The notes: generated from the letters alone by a model not told the origin. A DNA stretch of 64,000 nt from Achromobacter denitrificans NBRC 15125 (GCF_001571365.1 NZ_BCTQ01000017.1:1-64000); one strand, 5' to 3'; shown: positions 1 through 8,355, counted from the stretch's first letter. Translations and numbers: made by a program.

Positions 1-438
1 GAACACATTCTTCACCGAATCGGGCGTCTTGCGTTCCAGCACCCGCATCTGCAGGTTATTGATGGTGCCGTACTCGGAGTAGAGCTCGGCCACGTGCTCG
101 GGCGGCACGCGGTAGGTCACCGACACCCGCAGCGACGCCGGCTGCTGGTCGTAGCTGTAGGCTTCCAGCTTCTCGAACACGAAGGTGTGATCGCGCACCG
201 ACACCATCATGACGCTGTCGATGAACGGCGTCTTGAAGTCCAGGCCGGGCTCGGAGACGCGCACCAGCTTGCCGTTGCGCAGTACCACGCCGCGCTCGCC
301 CTGGTCCACCTGGAACCACGAGTCGAAGGCCAGGAAGAGAATCAGCAGGAACAGGACAACGGAGATGACCGCAACCTTGATGCTGCGCGGCTTGACGGCG
401 CCTATCGATTTGACGACCTGCATGTCTGTCGGCTTCAC
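1..438 (-). CDS. SPFH/prohibitin-family membrane protein (partial, C-terminus off the window)
   Basis: This is a reverse-strand frame open to the window edge. It encodes an N-terminal membrane segment (about residues 20-37), then the typical start of an SPFH domain (VDQGERGVVLRNGKLV, then PGLDFKTPF). SPFH proteins form ring-like membrane scaffolds, often affecting protease activity or membrane organisation; the exact role here is unknown. I chose the GTG at 438 because an AAGG-type ribosome site sits about 7 bases upstream. An in-frame ATG at 423 has no clear site. The GTG overlaps the stop codon of the small upstream ORF, which suggests translational coupling. Only about 146 residues are visible, roughly half of a usual family member. 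Confidence 0.85.
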   Translation of the reverse strand, partial: MKPTDMQVVKSIGAVKPRSIKVAVISVVLFLLILFLAFDSWFQVDQGERGVVLRNGKLVRVSEPGLDFKTPFIDSVMMVSVRDHTFVFEKLEAYSYDQQPASLRVSVTYRVPPEHVAELYSEYGTINNLQMRVLERKTPDSVKNVF

Positions 439-551
439 TTGGAATCCCTTTCTGATTTTGAACGTTTACGATCCGAGAGCACGGCGGCAATGCCCCGCGC
501 CAGCAAGTAAGCGACGACGGCCGCTCCCACCAAGATCAGGAAATACCTCAT
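435..551 (-). CDS. Small single-span membrane protein (38 aa), hypothetical
   Basis: A 38-codon reading frame starts MRYFLILVGAAVVAYLLARG and ends in a charged tail (DRKRSKSERDSK). It looks like one transmembrane helix with a positively charged cytoplasmic tail. A G-rich ribosome site (GGGGGA) precedes its ATG, and its TGA overlaps the GTG start of the SPFH gene in a GTGA arrangement. I do not recognise a family. The coupling suggests it is made together with the SPFH protein, perhaps as a small partner. The evidence is the start signal, the overlap and the clean hydrophobic pattern; no homology was tested. Confidence 0.5.
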   Translation of the reverse strand: MRYFLILVGAAVVAYLLARGIAAVLSDRKRSKSERDSK

Positions 552-705
552 CGAGCGTTCCCCCCGGAAAAGAAGCACGGGATTCTATCGCGACTCCGCG
601 CGAGGCCAAATTGTGACGATTATTGCGTTGGCCCGGCCGGCGCAATGGCGCTTGCGTAGAGTTGGCGCTACGCTGGACCTCTCGTTTTTTTCGGGAACGA
701 ACACG

Positions 706-1167
706 ATGCGTCTCATGATCGCCACCCTCGCCTGTGCCCTCGCGCTCGGCGCGCCCGCGCACGCGGCCCCGCCCGAAGGCAAAGGCAAGCCCGACCACGC
801 CGGCCAGGGCAACGGCAATGGCAATGGCAACGGCAACGGCAAGAACAAGGGCGGCCAGAACGCCAGCTCCGGCACCGGCGTCAGCGTGACGCTCAGCACC
901 GCGGGCATCAGCGTATCGACCGCGCGCGGCTACGCCGAGCAGGCGGGCGCCACCGGCTACGGCGCCCTGCCGCCCGGCATCCGCAAGAACCTGGCCCGCG
1001 GCAAGCCGCTGCCGCCGGGCATCGCCAAGAAGATGGTGCCCGGCCCCATGCTGGCGCGCCTGCCCGTGCACCCGGGATACGAATGGCGCGTCGCCGGCAA
1101 TGACCTGATCCTCGTCGCCATCGCCACCGCCGTCGTGGCCGACGTGCTCGCGGGCGTCTTCGACTAG
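706..1167 (+). CDS. CigR-like (anti-virulence regulator family) exported protein
   Basis: The 153-residue protein has a signal peptide (MRLMIATLACALALGAPAHA), a low-complexity Gly-Asn/Gly-Lys stretch (about residues 25-50), a conserved block LPPGIRKNLARGKPLPPGIAKK, and a C-terminal hydrophobic segment (about 131-151). This layout, with a PPGI-x-KN-L motif and a hydrophobic end, matches what I remember of the CigR/RcnB-like family, in which Salmonella CigR dampens virulence gene output. The function in this organism is inferred only. A longer in-frame start at 613 exists, but the signal peptide argues for the ATG at 706. The gene is divergent from the SPFH operon. Confidence 0.65.
   Translation: MRLMIATLACALALGAPAHAAPPEGKGKPDHAGQGNGNGNGNGNGKNKGGQNASSGTGVSVTLSTAGISVSTARGYAEQAGATGYGALPPGIRKNLARGKPLPPGIAKKMVPGPMLARLPVHPGYEWRVAGNDLILVAIATAVVADVLAGVFD
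808..837 (+). repeat. Tandem hexanucleotide repeat (GGC AAY) x5 inside the CigR-like gene
   Basis: Five consecutive copies of a GGCAAC/GGCAAT hexamer encode Gly-Asn dipeptides. The in-frame six-base unit could expand or contract without shifting the frame. Confidence 0.8.
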
Positions 1168-1266
1168 CAACCCCGGCGCGGGCGCGCAGGCAAAGTTCCT
1201 AGCATCAGGCCGCAACCTGTTACGTCCGGATGGCGGGCCCTTCTGCTACCGTTGGCCCAGGAGCCT

Positions 1267-1286
1267 AGGGCCTGTCAACAGGCCCT
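1267..1286. terminator. Short hairpin downstream of the CigR-like gene
   Basis: There is a perfect 8-base stem (AGGGCCTG / CAGGCCCT) with a TCAA loop, 100 bases after the CigR-like stop codon and 80 bases before the protease gene. No T-tract follows, so it may be a weak or factor-dependent terminator, or a leader structure of the protease transcript. Confidence 0.3.
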
Positions 1287-1367
1287 CTGGACGGCTACCT
1301 CTGGTGTCAACGGGCCCTGGGCCTCTGCGCCGCGGCCCTGGTCCGGCGCCCACGACGGAGACCGCGC

Positions 1368-2429
1368 ATGCCACGACCTTCCGAGTCCGCGCCGCTGATC
1401 GGTGTGATCCCTCCTTACATGCTGGACCGGCTGGCGCAACACGCCGATGCCCGGGTCAGCATGCCCGCGGTGAAAACGCTGATCATCGACCAGCAGCAAC
1501 GCGGGTTGCGTGAAATGGCGGTCCAGCCGCCGCGCGCCAAGCCCGCCCCGGCCGGGAAGGCCGCCCCCGGCGGCCAGCCGCAACGGGCGGTGCACGACGC
1601 CGCCAACACGACCACGCTGCCGGGCAAACTGGTGCGCGCCGAGGGCCGCCCCGCCAGCGGCGACGCGGCGGTGGACGAAGCCTACGAATACCTGGGCGCC
1701 ACCTACAAACTCTTCTGGGAAGTCTACGAACGGCATTCCATCGACGGCCGGGGCCTGCCGCTGGTCGGCACCGTGCATTACGGCGAAGACTACGACAACG
1801 CGTTCTGGAACGGCGCGCAAATGGTGTTCGGCGACGGCGACGGCGAAATCTTCAACCGCTTCACGGTCGCGTCCGACATCATCGGCCACGAACTCACGCA
1901 CGGCGTCATCGATGCCGAGGCCGCGCTGCTGTACCAGGGCCAGTCGGGCGCGCTGAACGAATCCCTGTGCGACGTCTTCGGTTCGCTGGTCAAGCAATAC
2001 GCCCTGGGCCAGGATGCGCGGCAGGCCGACTGGCTGGTGGGCGCCGGCCTGTTCACCGCCAAGGTGCGCGCCCGCGGGCTGCGTTCCATGGCCGAGCCGG
2101 GCAGCGCCTACGACGACCCCGTGCTGGGCAAGGACCCGCAGCCGGCCCACATGGACGGCTACGTCGACACGCCCAGCGACAACGGCGGCGTGCACATCAA
2201 CTCCGGCATTCCCAACCGCGCCTTCTACCTGGCCGCCACCGCCCTCGACGGCCCCGCCTGGGCCGTCGCCGGCCGCATCTGGTACGACGCGCTGTGCGAC
2301 GACCGGCTGCGCCACGACGCCGGCTTTTCCCAGTTCGCGGCGCTCACGCTGGAAGCGGCGCAGCGCCAGTCCGCCGCCGCGCGCGGCGCCGTCGCCAAGG
2401 CCTGGCAGGCCGTAGGAGTCCGGACATGA
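1368..2429 (+). CDS. Protealysin-like M4 family metallopeptidase
   Basis: This 353-residue zinc endopeptidase is of the thermolysin family. The N-terminus carries the short protealysin-type propeptide with a PPYML motif (about residues 15-19), not a signal peptide, so it is probably made in the cytoplasm as an inactive precursor. Zinc ligands are seen in HELTH (residues 174-178) and in NESLCD (Glu198). The substrate-stabilising His is in GGVHINSG (His276). A GGAG ribosome site precedes the ATG. Its TGA overlaps the start of the next gene by four bases (ATGA), so protease and inhibitor are translationally coupled. Protealysins are often released by non-classical routes; their targets vary and cannot be read from sequence. 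Confidence 0.93.
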   Translation: MPRPSESAPLIGVIPPYMLDRLAQHADARVSMPAVKTLIIDQQQRGLREMAVQPPRAKPAPAGKAAPGGQPQRAVHDAANTTTLPGKLVRAEGRPASGDAAVDEAYEYLGATYKLFWEVYERHSIDGRGLPLVGTVHYGEDYDNAFWNGAQMVFGDGDGEIFNRFTVASDIIGHELTHGVIDAEAALLYQGQSGALNESLCDVFGSLVKQYALGQDARQADWLVGAGLFTAKVRARGLRSMAEPGSAYDDPVLGKDPQPAHMDGYVDTPSDNGGVHINSGIPNRAFYLAATALDGPAWAVAGRIWYDALCDDRLRHDAGFSQFAALTLEAAQRQSAAARGAVAKAWQAVGVRT

Positions 2430-2755
2430 TCGAATTGCCCTCGCTGGATCTCGCCCTGCTGGTGCGCCTGACCCGCGAAGGCGGCGTGGCCTACCTGCCC
2501 GGCCTGGCGCAGCCGCGCAGCATCGACCTCGCCACCTGCCCGCCCGGCTTGCGCCAGGAGGTGTGCGACGCGGTGGCGCGCGCCGCGCCCGCCGCGATCC
2601 CGCGCGGCGCGGGGGCCGGCGGCGACCAGCGCTACTTCCACGTGGAGGTGGTGTACGACGGCGCCGACGTGGCCGACGTCAGCTTCGACGTGCCCGAAGC
2701 CGACGCGCCCGACACGCTGGTGCGATTGTGGAAGGAACAGGCGCGCCAGGGATGA
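2426..2755 (+). CDS. Emfourin-like protealysin inhibitor
   Basis: This 109-residue soluble protein is encoded immediately after, and overlapping, the M4 protease gene. Its size, its position in a two-gene operon with a protealysin-like enzyme, and the pattern YFHVEVVYDG...VSFDVPEADAP near the C-terminal half match the emfourin (M4in) family first described next to protealysin in Serratia. Emfourins bind and block the active site of the partner protease. I infer that this one protects the cytoplasm from its neighbour. There is no signal peptide, consistent with intracellular action. The family call rests on context plus remembered sequence features. Confidence 0.75.
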   Translation: MIELPSLDLALLVRLTREGGVAYLPGLAQPRSIDLATCPPGLRQEVCDAVARAAPAAIPRGAGAGGDQRYFHVEVVYDGADVADVSFDVPEADAPDTLVRLWKEQARQG

Positions 2756-2773
2756 AGGCCGCGGATGCCGCGA

Positions 2774-4012
2774 TCAGCGCGGCGCCCGCGCCGTCTCCGC
2801 GGGCGCGCGGCCCCGGTACTGCCCGATCTGGATGGCGCGGCCCGCGTACAGGCCCGTGACCGCCATCGCCACGCACAGCGCCGCGCACACGCCCAGGGCC
2901 ACGCCCCACCCGCCCAGCGCATCGTGCAGCGCGCCCATCAACGCGGGCCCGCTCGCCGCGAACAGATAGCCCACGCATTGCGCCATGCCCGACAGCGCCG
3001 CCGCCTGCTGCGCATGGCTGGCCCGCAGGCCCACGAACGCCAGGCCGAGGATGATGCCGCCGCCCGTGCCCAGGCCCAGCAGCACGATCCACAGCGTGGC
3101 CCAGCCCGGCGCGGCGATCAGGCCGGCCAGCGCCACGAACGAGGCCGCCGCCGAGCAGAACGCGGCCGCGCGCTGGTCCTTCATGCGGCGCACCACCGGG
3201 GCCAGGAACAAGGCCGGGCCGGCGGACATCAGCTGCAGCAGCCCGTGCAAGGTGCCGGCGCGTTCGGCCGAATAGCCCGCCTCGCGCAGGATGGCGGGCA
3301 GCCAGCTCACGCCCACGTAGAACACGAAGGAATTGATGCCCAGGTACAGCGTCACCTGCCAGGCCAGCGCCGAATGCCACAGGCGGCCGCCGTGGGGCGC
3401 GTGCGCGGTGGTGGCGGCGGGCGCCGTGTGGTTGGCCAGTTGCGGCAGCCACAGTAGCGCGCCGGCCAGGGGCACCAGCAGCTGGCAGCCGGTCGAGAAA
3501 CGCCAGGTCGCGTCGGACAGGTTCGCCAGCGGAATGGCGATGGCCGAGGCCAGCCCGGCCGCCAGGCTCATGGTCAGCACGTAGGCCGAGGTCAGCCCGG
3601 CGACGCGCTGCGGAAAATCGCGCTTCAACAGGCTGGGCAGCAACACGTTGCCGATGGCGATGCCCGAGCCGATCACCGCCGTGCCCAGGTACAGGCTCCA
3701 GGCCGATCCCAGCGTGCGCGCGGCGATGCCGCCCGCGATCAGGAGCAGCGCGCCGAACAGGGTGCGTTCCAGGCCGTAGCGGCGCGCCAGGCCGGCCGCG
3801 AACAAGGACACCACCGCGAAGGCCAGCAGCGGCAAGGTGATCAGCATGCCGGCGGCGGTGGAATTGAGCGCCAGCTGTTCGCGGATCATGCCGATCAGCG
3901 GCGGCACGCCCGTGACGGGCGCGCGCAGGGCGGTGGCGATGACGAGTATGCCCGCGATCAGCAGCAAGGGATTGCCGGCGGAACGCCGGGAGGCAGCGGA
4001 ATGGGAAGTCAT
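2774..4012 (-). CDS. CynX/NimT-family MFS transporter
   Basis: The 412-residue protein is strongly hydrophobic, with about 12 predicted membrane segments. Its opening, NPLLLIAGILVIATALRAPVTGVPPLIGMI, contains the ALR-x-x-V-T-x-V-x-P signature common in the CynX (cyanate) and NimT (2-nitroimidazole) branch of the major facilitator superfamily. The substrate is not predictable. I chose the ATG at 4012; upstream in-frame codons run into the intergenic region shared with the divergent AraC gene. The divergent layout suggests control of this transporter by that regulator. Confidence 0.85.
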   Translation of the reverse strand: MTSHSAASRRSAGNPLLLIAGILVIATALRAPVTGVPPLIGMIREQLALNSTAAGMLITLPLLAFAVVSLFAAGLARRYGLERTLFGALLLIAGGIAARTLGSAWSLYLGTAVIGSGIAIGNVLLPSLLKRDFPQRVAGLTSAYVLTMSLAAGLASAIAIPLANLSDATWRFSTGCQLLVPLAGALLWLPQLANHTAPAATTAHAPHGGRLWHSALAWQVTLYLGINSFVFYVGVSWLPAILREAGYSAERAGTLHGLLQLMSAGPALFLAPVVRRMKDQRAAAFCSAAASFVALAGLIAAPGWATLWIVLLGLGTGGGIILGLAFVGLRASHAQQAAALSGMAQCVGYLFAASGPALMGALHDALGGWGVALGVCAALCVAMAVTGLYAGRAIQIGQYRGRAPAETARAPR

Positions 4013-4128
4013 GCGTGTGGAGCTCGCGGCTCCCGAAGAATGGACAGCCCCTAGCTTAAGTAAATCCGCCTTTACCGAATTTCGAGACAATGCCAGACTA
4101 TCCCTAAATTCAGCCAACCTGCCGCCTC

Positions 4129-4926
4129 ATGCACCCTCTGGACGGGACCGCCCCCTTCTTCAACGTCGACGTCGACTCGCATTGGACCTACGCCATGCGT
4201 GTCGACGCGGCCGAGAACGACCAGGAATCCCCGCCGCACCGCCACAGCATGGGGCAGCTGGTGCTGGCCCTGCATGGCGGCGTGACCTGCTCGGTGCCCC
4301 AGGGGCTGTGGATGGTGCCGCCCCAATGCGGCGTCTGGATTCCTGGCGGAGTGCCGCACAGCAACCGCGTCACGGCAAACGGCCGCGTGTGCTTCCTGTT
4401 CGTGCCGCCCGACGCGCCCGGCCTGCCCGAACAGTGCTGCACGCTGGCCATCACCCCGCTGCTGCGGGAGCTGATCGCGCACCTCGCGGACCTGTCCGCG
4501 GAAGAGGCCGCCAGCGCCGCCAGCCGCAAGCTGGCGGAAGTGCTGGTGGACCAACTGGCGCGCATGCGGACCGAACGGCTGCACCTGCCCATCCCGGATC
4601 ATCCCCGGCTGCGCGAGATCGCCGACGCGCTGCGCGCCGACCCCGCCGACCGCAGCACGGTGGCGCAATGGGGCAGGCGCGTGGCGATGAGCGAGCGCAC
4701 GCTGGCGCGGCTGGTGCGCCAGGAACTGGGCATGAGCTTCGGCCGCTGGCGCCAGCAGATGCACATCATCCAGGCCTTGCAGCGCCTGTCGGCCGGCCTC
4801 TCGGTCCAGCGCACGGCCGAGGATCTGGGCTACGAATCCGTCAGCGCCTTCATCACCATGTTCCGCAAGACGCTGGGCAAGACGCCCGCGCGCTACTTCG
4901 CGGAAAAGACGGACGCCGCGCCTTGA
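4129..4926 (+). CDS. AraC-family transcriptional regulator with N-terminal cupin
   Basis: The 265-residue protein has an N-terminal cupin-like sensing domain (PPHRHSMGQLVLALHGG, then WIPGGVPHSNRV) and two C-terminal helix-turn-helix motifs (MSERTLARLVRQELGMSFGRW and EDLGYESVSAFITMFRKTLGKTP). It belongs to the AraC subgroup often paired with transporters of the CynX type. It is divergent from the CynX/NimT gene (116 bases between starts) and probably regulates it, and perhaps itself. The shared intergenic stretch contains a GAATTT...AAATTC pair about 25 bases apart that could be part of the control site, though this is weak. The gene ends 7 bases before the convergent tam gene. Confidence 0.9.
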   Translation: MHPLDGTAPFFNVDVDSHWTYAMRVDAAENDQESPPHRHSMGQLVLALHGGVTCSVPQGLWMVPPQCGVWIPGGVPHSNRVTANGRVCFLFVPPDAPGLPEQCCTLAITPLLRELIAHLADLSAEEAASAASRKLAEVLVDQLARMRTERLHLPIPDHPRLREIADALRADPADRSTVAQWGRRVAMSERTLARLVRQELGMSFGRWRQQMHIIQALQRLSAGLSVQRTAEDLGYESVSAFITMFRKTLGKTPARYFAEKTDAAP

Positions 4927-4933
4927 CGGCCGG

Positions 4934-5707
4934 TCAGCCTTCCCTGGCTCCCGCCACGATGAACAGCCGCGGGAACGGCAGCAGCACCGTGCCGTCCGCG
5001 AGCGCCGGATAGGCCTCTTCGATCAGCGCCTGGTAGCGGGCCAGAAAGCCCTGCTGGCCGGCGGCGTCGAGCCGGTCCAGGTACGGCCGCAGGGCCGTGC
5101 CCTTGAACCACTCGACCACGGCAGCCGCGCCCGCGAGCGGGTGATGGTAGGTGGTGCGCCAGACGTCCAGCCGGCCGCAATGCGGCTTGAGCAATTCGTA
5201 GTACCAGGCCGCGCTGTGCCGCGGCGGATGCTTGAACCCCCCGATGCTGGCGGCCCACGGCGCCTCGCCGGCGACCTGGCGCGCCAGGCGGTGGGCGGGC
5301 TCTTCCAGGTTGTCCGGCGTCTGCACCGCGAGGCTGCCGCCGGGCGCCAGCTTGCCGACCAGGCGCGGATACAGCGTTTCGTGGTCCGGCACCCATTGCA
5401 GCGAGGCGTTCGCCAGGATCACGTCGTAGGATTCCGGCGGATTCCACGCCGCGATGTCGGCCAGCTCGAACCGCAGTCCGGGCAACCGCTTGCGGGCGGC
5501 CTCGATCATGTCCTCGGAATTGTCCATGCCGATCAGCTCGGCGTCCGGATAGCGCGCCGCCAGCACCTCGGTGGAATTGGCCGGGCCGCAGCCCAGGTCC
5601 ACCGCCAGCCCGACGTTCTCGTTCGGCAGGGCGGCTACCAGGTCGCGCACCGGACGGGTGCGCTCGTTCTCGAAAGCGGAGTACTGCTTGGCGGACCAGC
5701 TGGTCAT
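4934..5707 (-). CDS. tam: Trans-aconitate 2-methyltransferase
   Basis: The 257-residue SAM-dependent methyltransferase is close in length to E. coli Tam (252). The opening MTSWSAKQY, the SAM-binding motif VDLGCGPANST (about residues 37-47), the acidic loop GMDNSEDM and LANASLQWVPDHE all fit the Tam family. The enzyme methylates trans-aconitate, a side product that inhibits aconitase, and so relieves the citric acid cycle. It acts in the cytoplasm. It lies downstream of the TerC gene in the same direction but is separated by a hairpin, so it is probably its own transcript. Confidence 0.92.
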   Translation of the reverse strand: MTSWSAKQYSAFENERTRPVRDLVAALPNENVGLAVDLGCGPANSTEVLAARYPDAELIGMDNSEDMIEAARKRLPGLRFELADIAAWNPPESYDVILANASLQWVPDHETLYPRLVGKLAPGGSLAVQTPDNLEEPAHRLARQVAGEAPWAASIGGFKHPPRHSAAWYYELLKPHCGRLDVWRTTYHHPLAGAAAVVEWFKGTALRPYLDRLDAAGQQGFLARYQALIEEAYPALADGTVLLPFPRLFIVAGAREG

Positions 5708-5783
5708 GGCGGTTCCTTGGCGTAGGGATTCGTCAGCACTCTACGCCTGCCCTACCCATACGACAAATCCAAAAGCGAGGAGC

Positions 5784-5808
5784 CCGCCATATCCAGGAGA
5801 TATGGCGG
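5784..5808 (-). terminator. Hairpin downstream of the TerC-family gene
   Basis: There is a perfect 10-base stem (CCGCCATATC / GATATGGCGG) with a 5-base loop, 16 bases past the TerC-family stop codon. On the reverse strand it is followed after about 9 bases by a short TTTT run. It is a likely intrinsic terminator with a weak T-tract. Confidence 0.5.
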
Positions 5809-5824
5809 ACGCCTTCCTGCCCGC

Positions 5825-6823
5825 TTACTCGGCGGCCAGCTCAGCCTTGCCGCGCTCGGCGCGGGTCTTCCACAGCGAGAACACCACGCCGCCGGCGATC
5901 AGGCCGAAGGTGACCGACAGGGACACCACGGCCGGCACCTTGCCGATGATGCCCACCAGGAATATCTTGGTGCCGATGAACACCAGCACCAGGGCCAGCG
6001 CGTACTTCAGGTAGTGGAAGCGATGGATCATCGCCGCCAGCGCGAAGTACAGCGCGCGCAGGCCCAGGATGGCGAAGATGTTGCTGGTGTAGACGATGAA
6101 CGGATCGGTGGTGATCGCGAAGATCGCCGGCACGGAGTCCACCGCGAACAACAGGTCCACGAACTCGATCAGCACCAGCGCCAGCAGCAGCGGCGTGGCG
6201 AAACGCACGGTCTTGGAGGTGGCGGGATCCTTTTCCCGCACCCAGAATGCATTGCCGCGCAGGCCTTCCGTCACCCGCATGTGGCGCTTCAGGAACTTGA
6301 GGATGGGGTTGGACGCGATGTCGGGCGTCTGGTCCGCGATCATCCACATCTTGATGCCCGTGAACACGAGGAACGCGCCGAACACGTACAGCAGCCAGCC
6401 GAAATTGCTGACCAGCGCGGCGCCCAGGCCGATCATGGTGGCGCGCAGCACGATCACGCCGAGGATGCCCCAGAACAGCACGCGGTGCTGGTACTGGCGC
6501 GGAATCGCGAAGAAACTGAAGATCAGCGCGATCACGAAGACGTTGTCCATCGACAGCGACTTCTCGATCATGAAGCCGGTGTAGTACGCCATGCCGCTGG
6601 CCGCGCCCATCTGCCACCAGACCCACGCGCCGAAGAGCAGCGCGGCGCTGATGTATCCCGCGGAAAGCAGCAGGCTTTCGCGCACGCCGATCTCGCGGTC
6701 TTCCTTGTGCAGCACGCCCAGGTCGAAGGCCAGCAGCGACACGACGATGCCGAGAAAGAGCATCCAGCTCCAGGTGGGGGTGCCGAGGAAATCGGCAGCC
6801 AGAAGGGTCGATAAAGTTTCCAT
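5825..6823 (-). CDS. TerC-family integral membrane protein (Alx-like)
   Basis: The 332-residue protein has about nine membrane segments and the TerC family signatures: acidic residues within helices in MEKSLSMDNVFVIALIF-type and LIEFVDLLFAVDSVPAI-type segments (SMDN and FAVDSVPA seen). Family members such as Alx and MeeY export manganese or protect against metal and pH stress in the inner membrane. Here the substrate is inferred only. The ATG at 6823 is preferred over one 10 codons upstream because a GAGCGGGAC ribosome site precedes it. The gene is divergent from a NhaR-like regulator, which may control it. Confidence 0.9.
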   Translation of the reverse strand: METLSTLLAADFLGTPTWSWMLFLGIVVSLLAFDLGVLHKEDREIGVRESLLLSAGYISAALLFGAWVWWQMGAASGMAYYTGFMIEKSLSMDNVFVIALIFSFFAIPRQYQHRVLFWGILGVIVLRATMIGLGAALVSNFGWLLYVFGAFLVFTGIKMWMIADQTPDIASNPILKFLKRHMRVTEGLRGNAFWVREKDPATSKTVRFATPLLLALVLIEFVDLLFAVDSVPAIFAITTDPFIVYTSNIFAILGLRALYFALAAMIHRFHYLKYALALVLVFIGTKIFLVGIIGKVPAVVSLSVTFGLIAGGVVFSLWKTRAERGKAELAAE

Positions 6824-6867
6824 GATGTCCCGCTCTTGTTCGAAGGCCCTCATGATCCGGATCGAGC

Positions 6868-6885
6868 GCTGATGTAAAAATCAGC
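6868..6885. promoter_or_regulatory. Inverted repeat between the TerC and NhaR-like genes
   Basis: GCTGAT and ATCAGC flank a 6-base A-rich spacer, midway between the two divergent start codons. It could be a binding site for the LysR-type regulator next to it, but the spacing does not match the usual T-N11-A LysR core. Confidence 0.3.
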
Positions 6886-6928
6886 CTGAAATTGAGTTAA
6901 GGTTCGAAAAAACCGAAGTGAGCCGCCC

Positions 6929-7822
6929 ATGCTGAACTACCGACATCTCTATTACTTCTGGATGGTCGCCAAGGAAGGCGGCTTCTCGCGCGCCGCCGAA
7001 CGGCTGGACATGGCCATCCAGACCATCAGCGCGCAGGTGCGCGAACTGGAGAAGAACCTGGGCCACCAGCTGCTCAAGCCGGCGGGCCGGGGCGTGGCCT
7101 TGACCGACGCCGGCGAGGCCGCGTTCGCCCGCGCCGAGGAGATCTTCCAGATCGGCCACGCGTTGCCCCAGGAGGTCCGCGCGGCCGCCACCAAGCCCGT
7201 CATCCGGCTCGCGGTGGGAATGTCCGACGGCATTTCGAAACTGGCCGCGCACGCCCTGCTCGGACCCGTGCTGCACACCCCCGACCTGCGCCTGACCTGC
7301 CACGAAGGCGAAGTCCAGGAACTGCTGGGCGAACTGGCCCAGCACCACCTGGACCTGGTGCTGACTGGCCAGGGCGCGCCCGCCAACCCCAACCTGCGCC
7401 TCACCAGCGACCGCCTGGTCTCGTCCCCGGTGGATTGGTACGGCCCGGCCAAGTGGGTCCGCAAGGCCGACACGCTGGATTTCCCGCGCTGCCTGGAACG
7501 CCTGCCCGTGCTGCTGCCGACCGGGCATTCGGTGCTGCGCCAGACGCTGGACCGCTGGTTCAACGAGCAGGGCGTCTACCCCAACGTGGTGGGGGAATTC
7601 GAAGACAGCGCGCTCATGTCGGTATTCGCCGCCCGCGGCCTGGGCGTGTTCCCGCTGAGCCGGCTGGGCGGCGGCGACATCGGCCTGCTGCGCGGCCTGC
7701 GCCTCCTGGCCCGCTGCGACGACGTGCACGAGGAAATCCACGCGATCCGAAACCGCCGCGGGCAGCATCATCCGCTCGTGCAGGCGGTGCTCACGCATGC
7801 GAAGACTTCGGTTTTTTCTTAA
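6929..7822 (+). CDS. NhaR-like LysR-type regulator
   Basis: The 297-residue protein has an N-terminal winged helix-turn-helix (LNYRHLYYFWMVAKEGGFSR, then TISAQVRELEKNLG) that matches NhaR closely in its opening, and a LysR effector-binding domain (about residues 90-297). E. coli NhaR activates the sodium/proton antiporter gene nhaA in response to sodium and pH. No nhaA is present here; the gene is instead divergent from the TerC-family gene. That suggests ion- or pH-linked control of TerC, which is inference. An AAGTGAG ribosome site lies before the ATG. Confidence 0.85.
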   Translation: MLNYRHLYYFWMVAKEGGFSRAAERLDMAIQTISAQVRELEKNLGHQLLKPAGRGVALTDAGEAAFARAEEIFQIGHALPQEVRAAATKPVIRLAVGMSDGISKLAAHALLGPVLHTPDLRLTCHEGEVQELLGELAQHHLDLVLTGQGAPANPNLRLTSDRLVSSPVDWYGPAKWVRKADTLDFPRCLERLPVLLPTGHSVLRQTLDRWFNEQGVYPNVVGEFEDSALMSVFAARGLGVFPLSRLGGGDIGLLRGLRLLARCDDVHEEIHAIRNRRGQHHPLVQAVLTHAKTSVFS

Positions 7823-7905
7823 TGTTTGTCACACCCGCTCTGGTTTTTCGGAAATAGAATCCGTTTTATCGTGGCCTTCCCTTGAAATATCGGAGTACCA
7901 CTTCA

Positions 7906-8304
7906 ATGAAGAAAATCATCTGGCTCGCTTTCGCCGTGCTTGCCGCACTCTGGACCGGGCTGGTGGCGTTGACGCTGCAATTGACCGATTGGGTGCTGGC
8001 CTCGGTCGCCACGGCGCAGGTGCCGGGCGCCGCGCTCGACGCCTCCCAATGGGTGGCGCCGGCCTGGGCCGCGGCCTGGATCGACCCCGCCTGGCTGCAG
8101 AGCCTGCAGTCCGGCCTGGTCTGGGCCGCGCAAGGCCTGAACCAGGTGCTGCCGATGGCCGGCAGCCTGGGCACCCTGATCGCGGTGGTCGGCTGGGTCT
8201 TCTGGGGCTTCATCATGGCCGGCCTGCTGGTGCTGGCGCTGATCCTCCACTGGCTGGCGGGCAAGCGCGAGCAAGCCGCGGGGCCCGGCCGCCAAGTGGT
8301 GTAA
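7906..8304 (+). CDS. Hypothetical membrane protein (two membrane segments)
   Basis: The 132-residue protein has an N-terminal hydrophobic helix (IIWLAFAVLAALWTGLVAL) and a C-terminal one (about residues 95-120), with an alanine- and tryptophan-rich linker between them. The start at 7906 is supported by a CGGAG ribosome site about 10 bases upstream. I do not recognise a family or a catalytic motif. It stands alone between the NhaR-like gene and an exported hypothetical. Confidence 0.65.
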   Translation: MKKIIWLAFAVLAALWTGLVALTLQLTDWVLASVATAQVPGAALDASQWVAPAWAAAWIDPAWLQSLQSGLVWAAQGLNQVLPMAGSLGTLIAVVGWVFWGFIMAGLLVLALILHWLAGKREQAAGPGRQVV

Positions 8305-8355
8305 TAGGGCAGGCAACGGGCCGCCCGGCGCGCTGCCCCAACAGGAGCCCCCGCC

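Noticed and set aside
6824..6928. Possible manganese/pH riboswitch upstream of the TerC-family gene
   Set aside because: The gap is only about 105 bases, shared with a divergent promoter, and I see no yybP-ykoY-like conserved loops.
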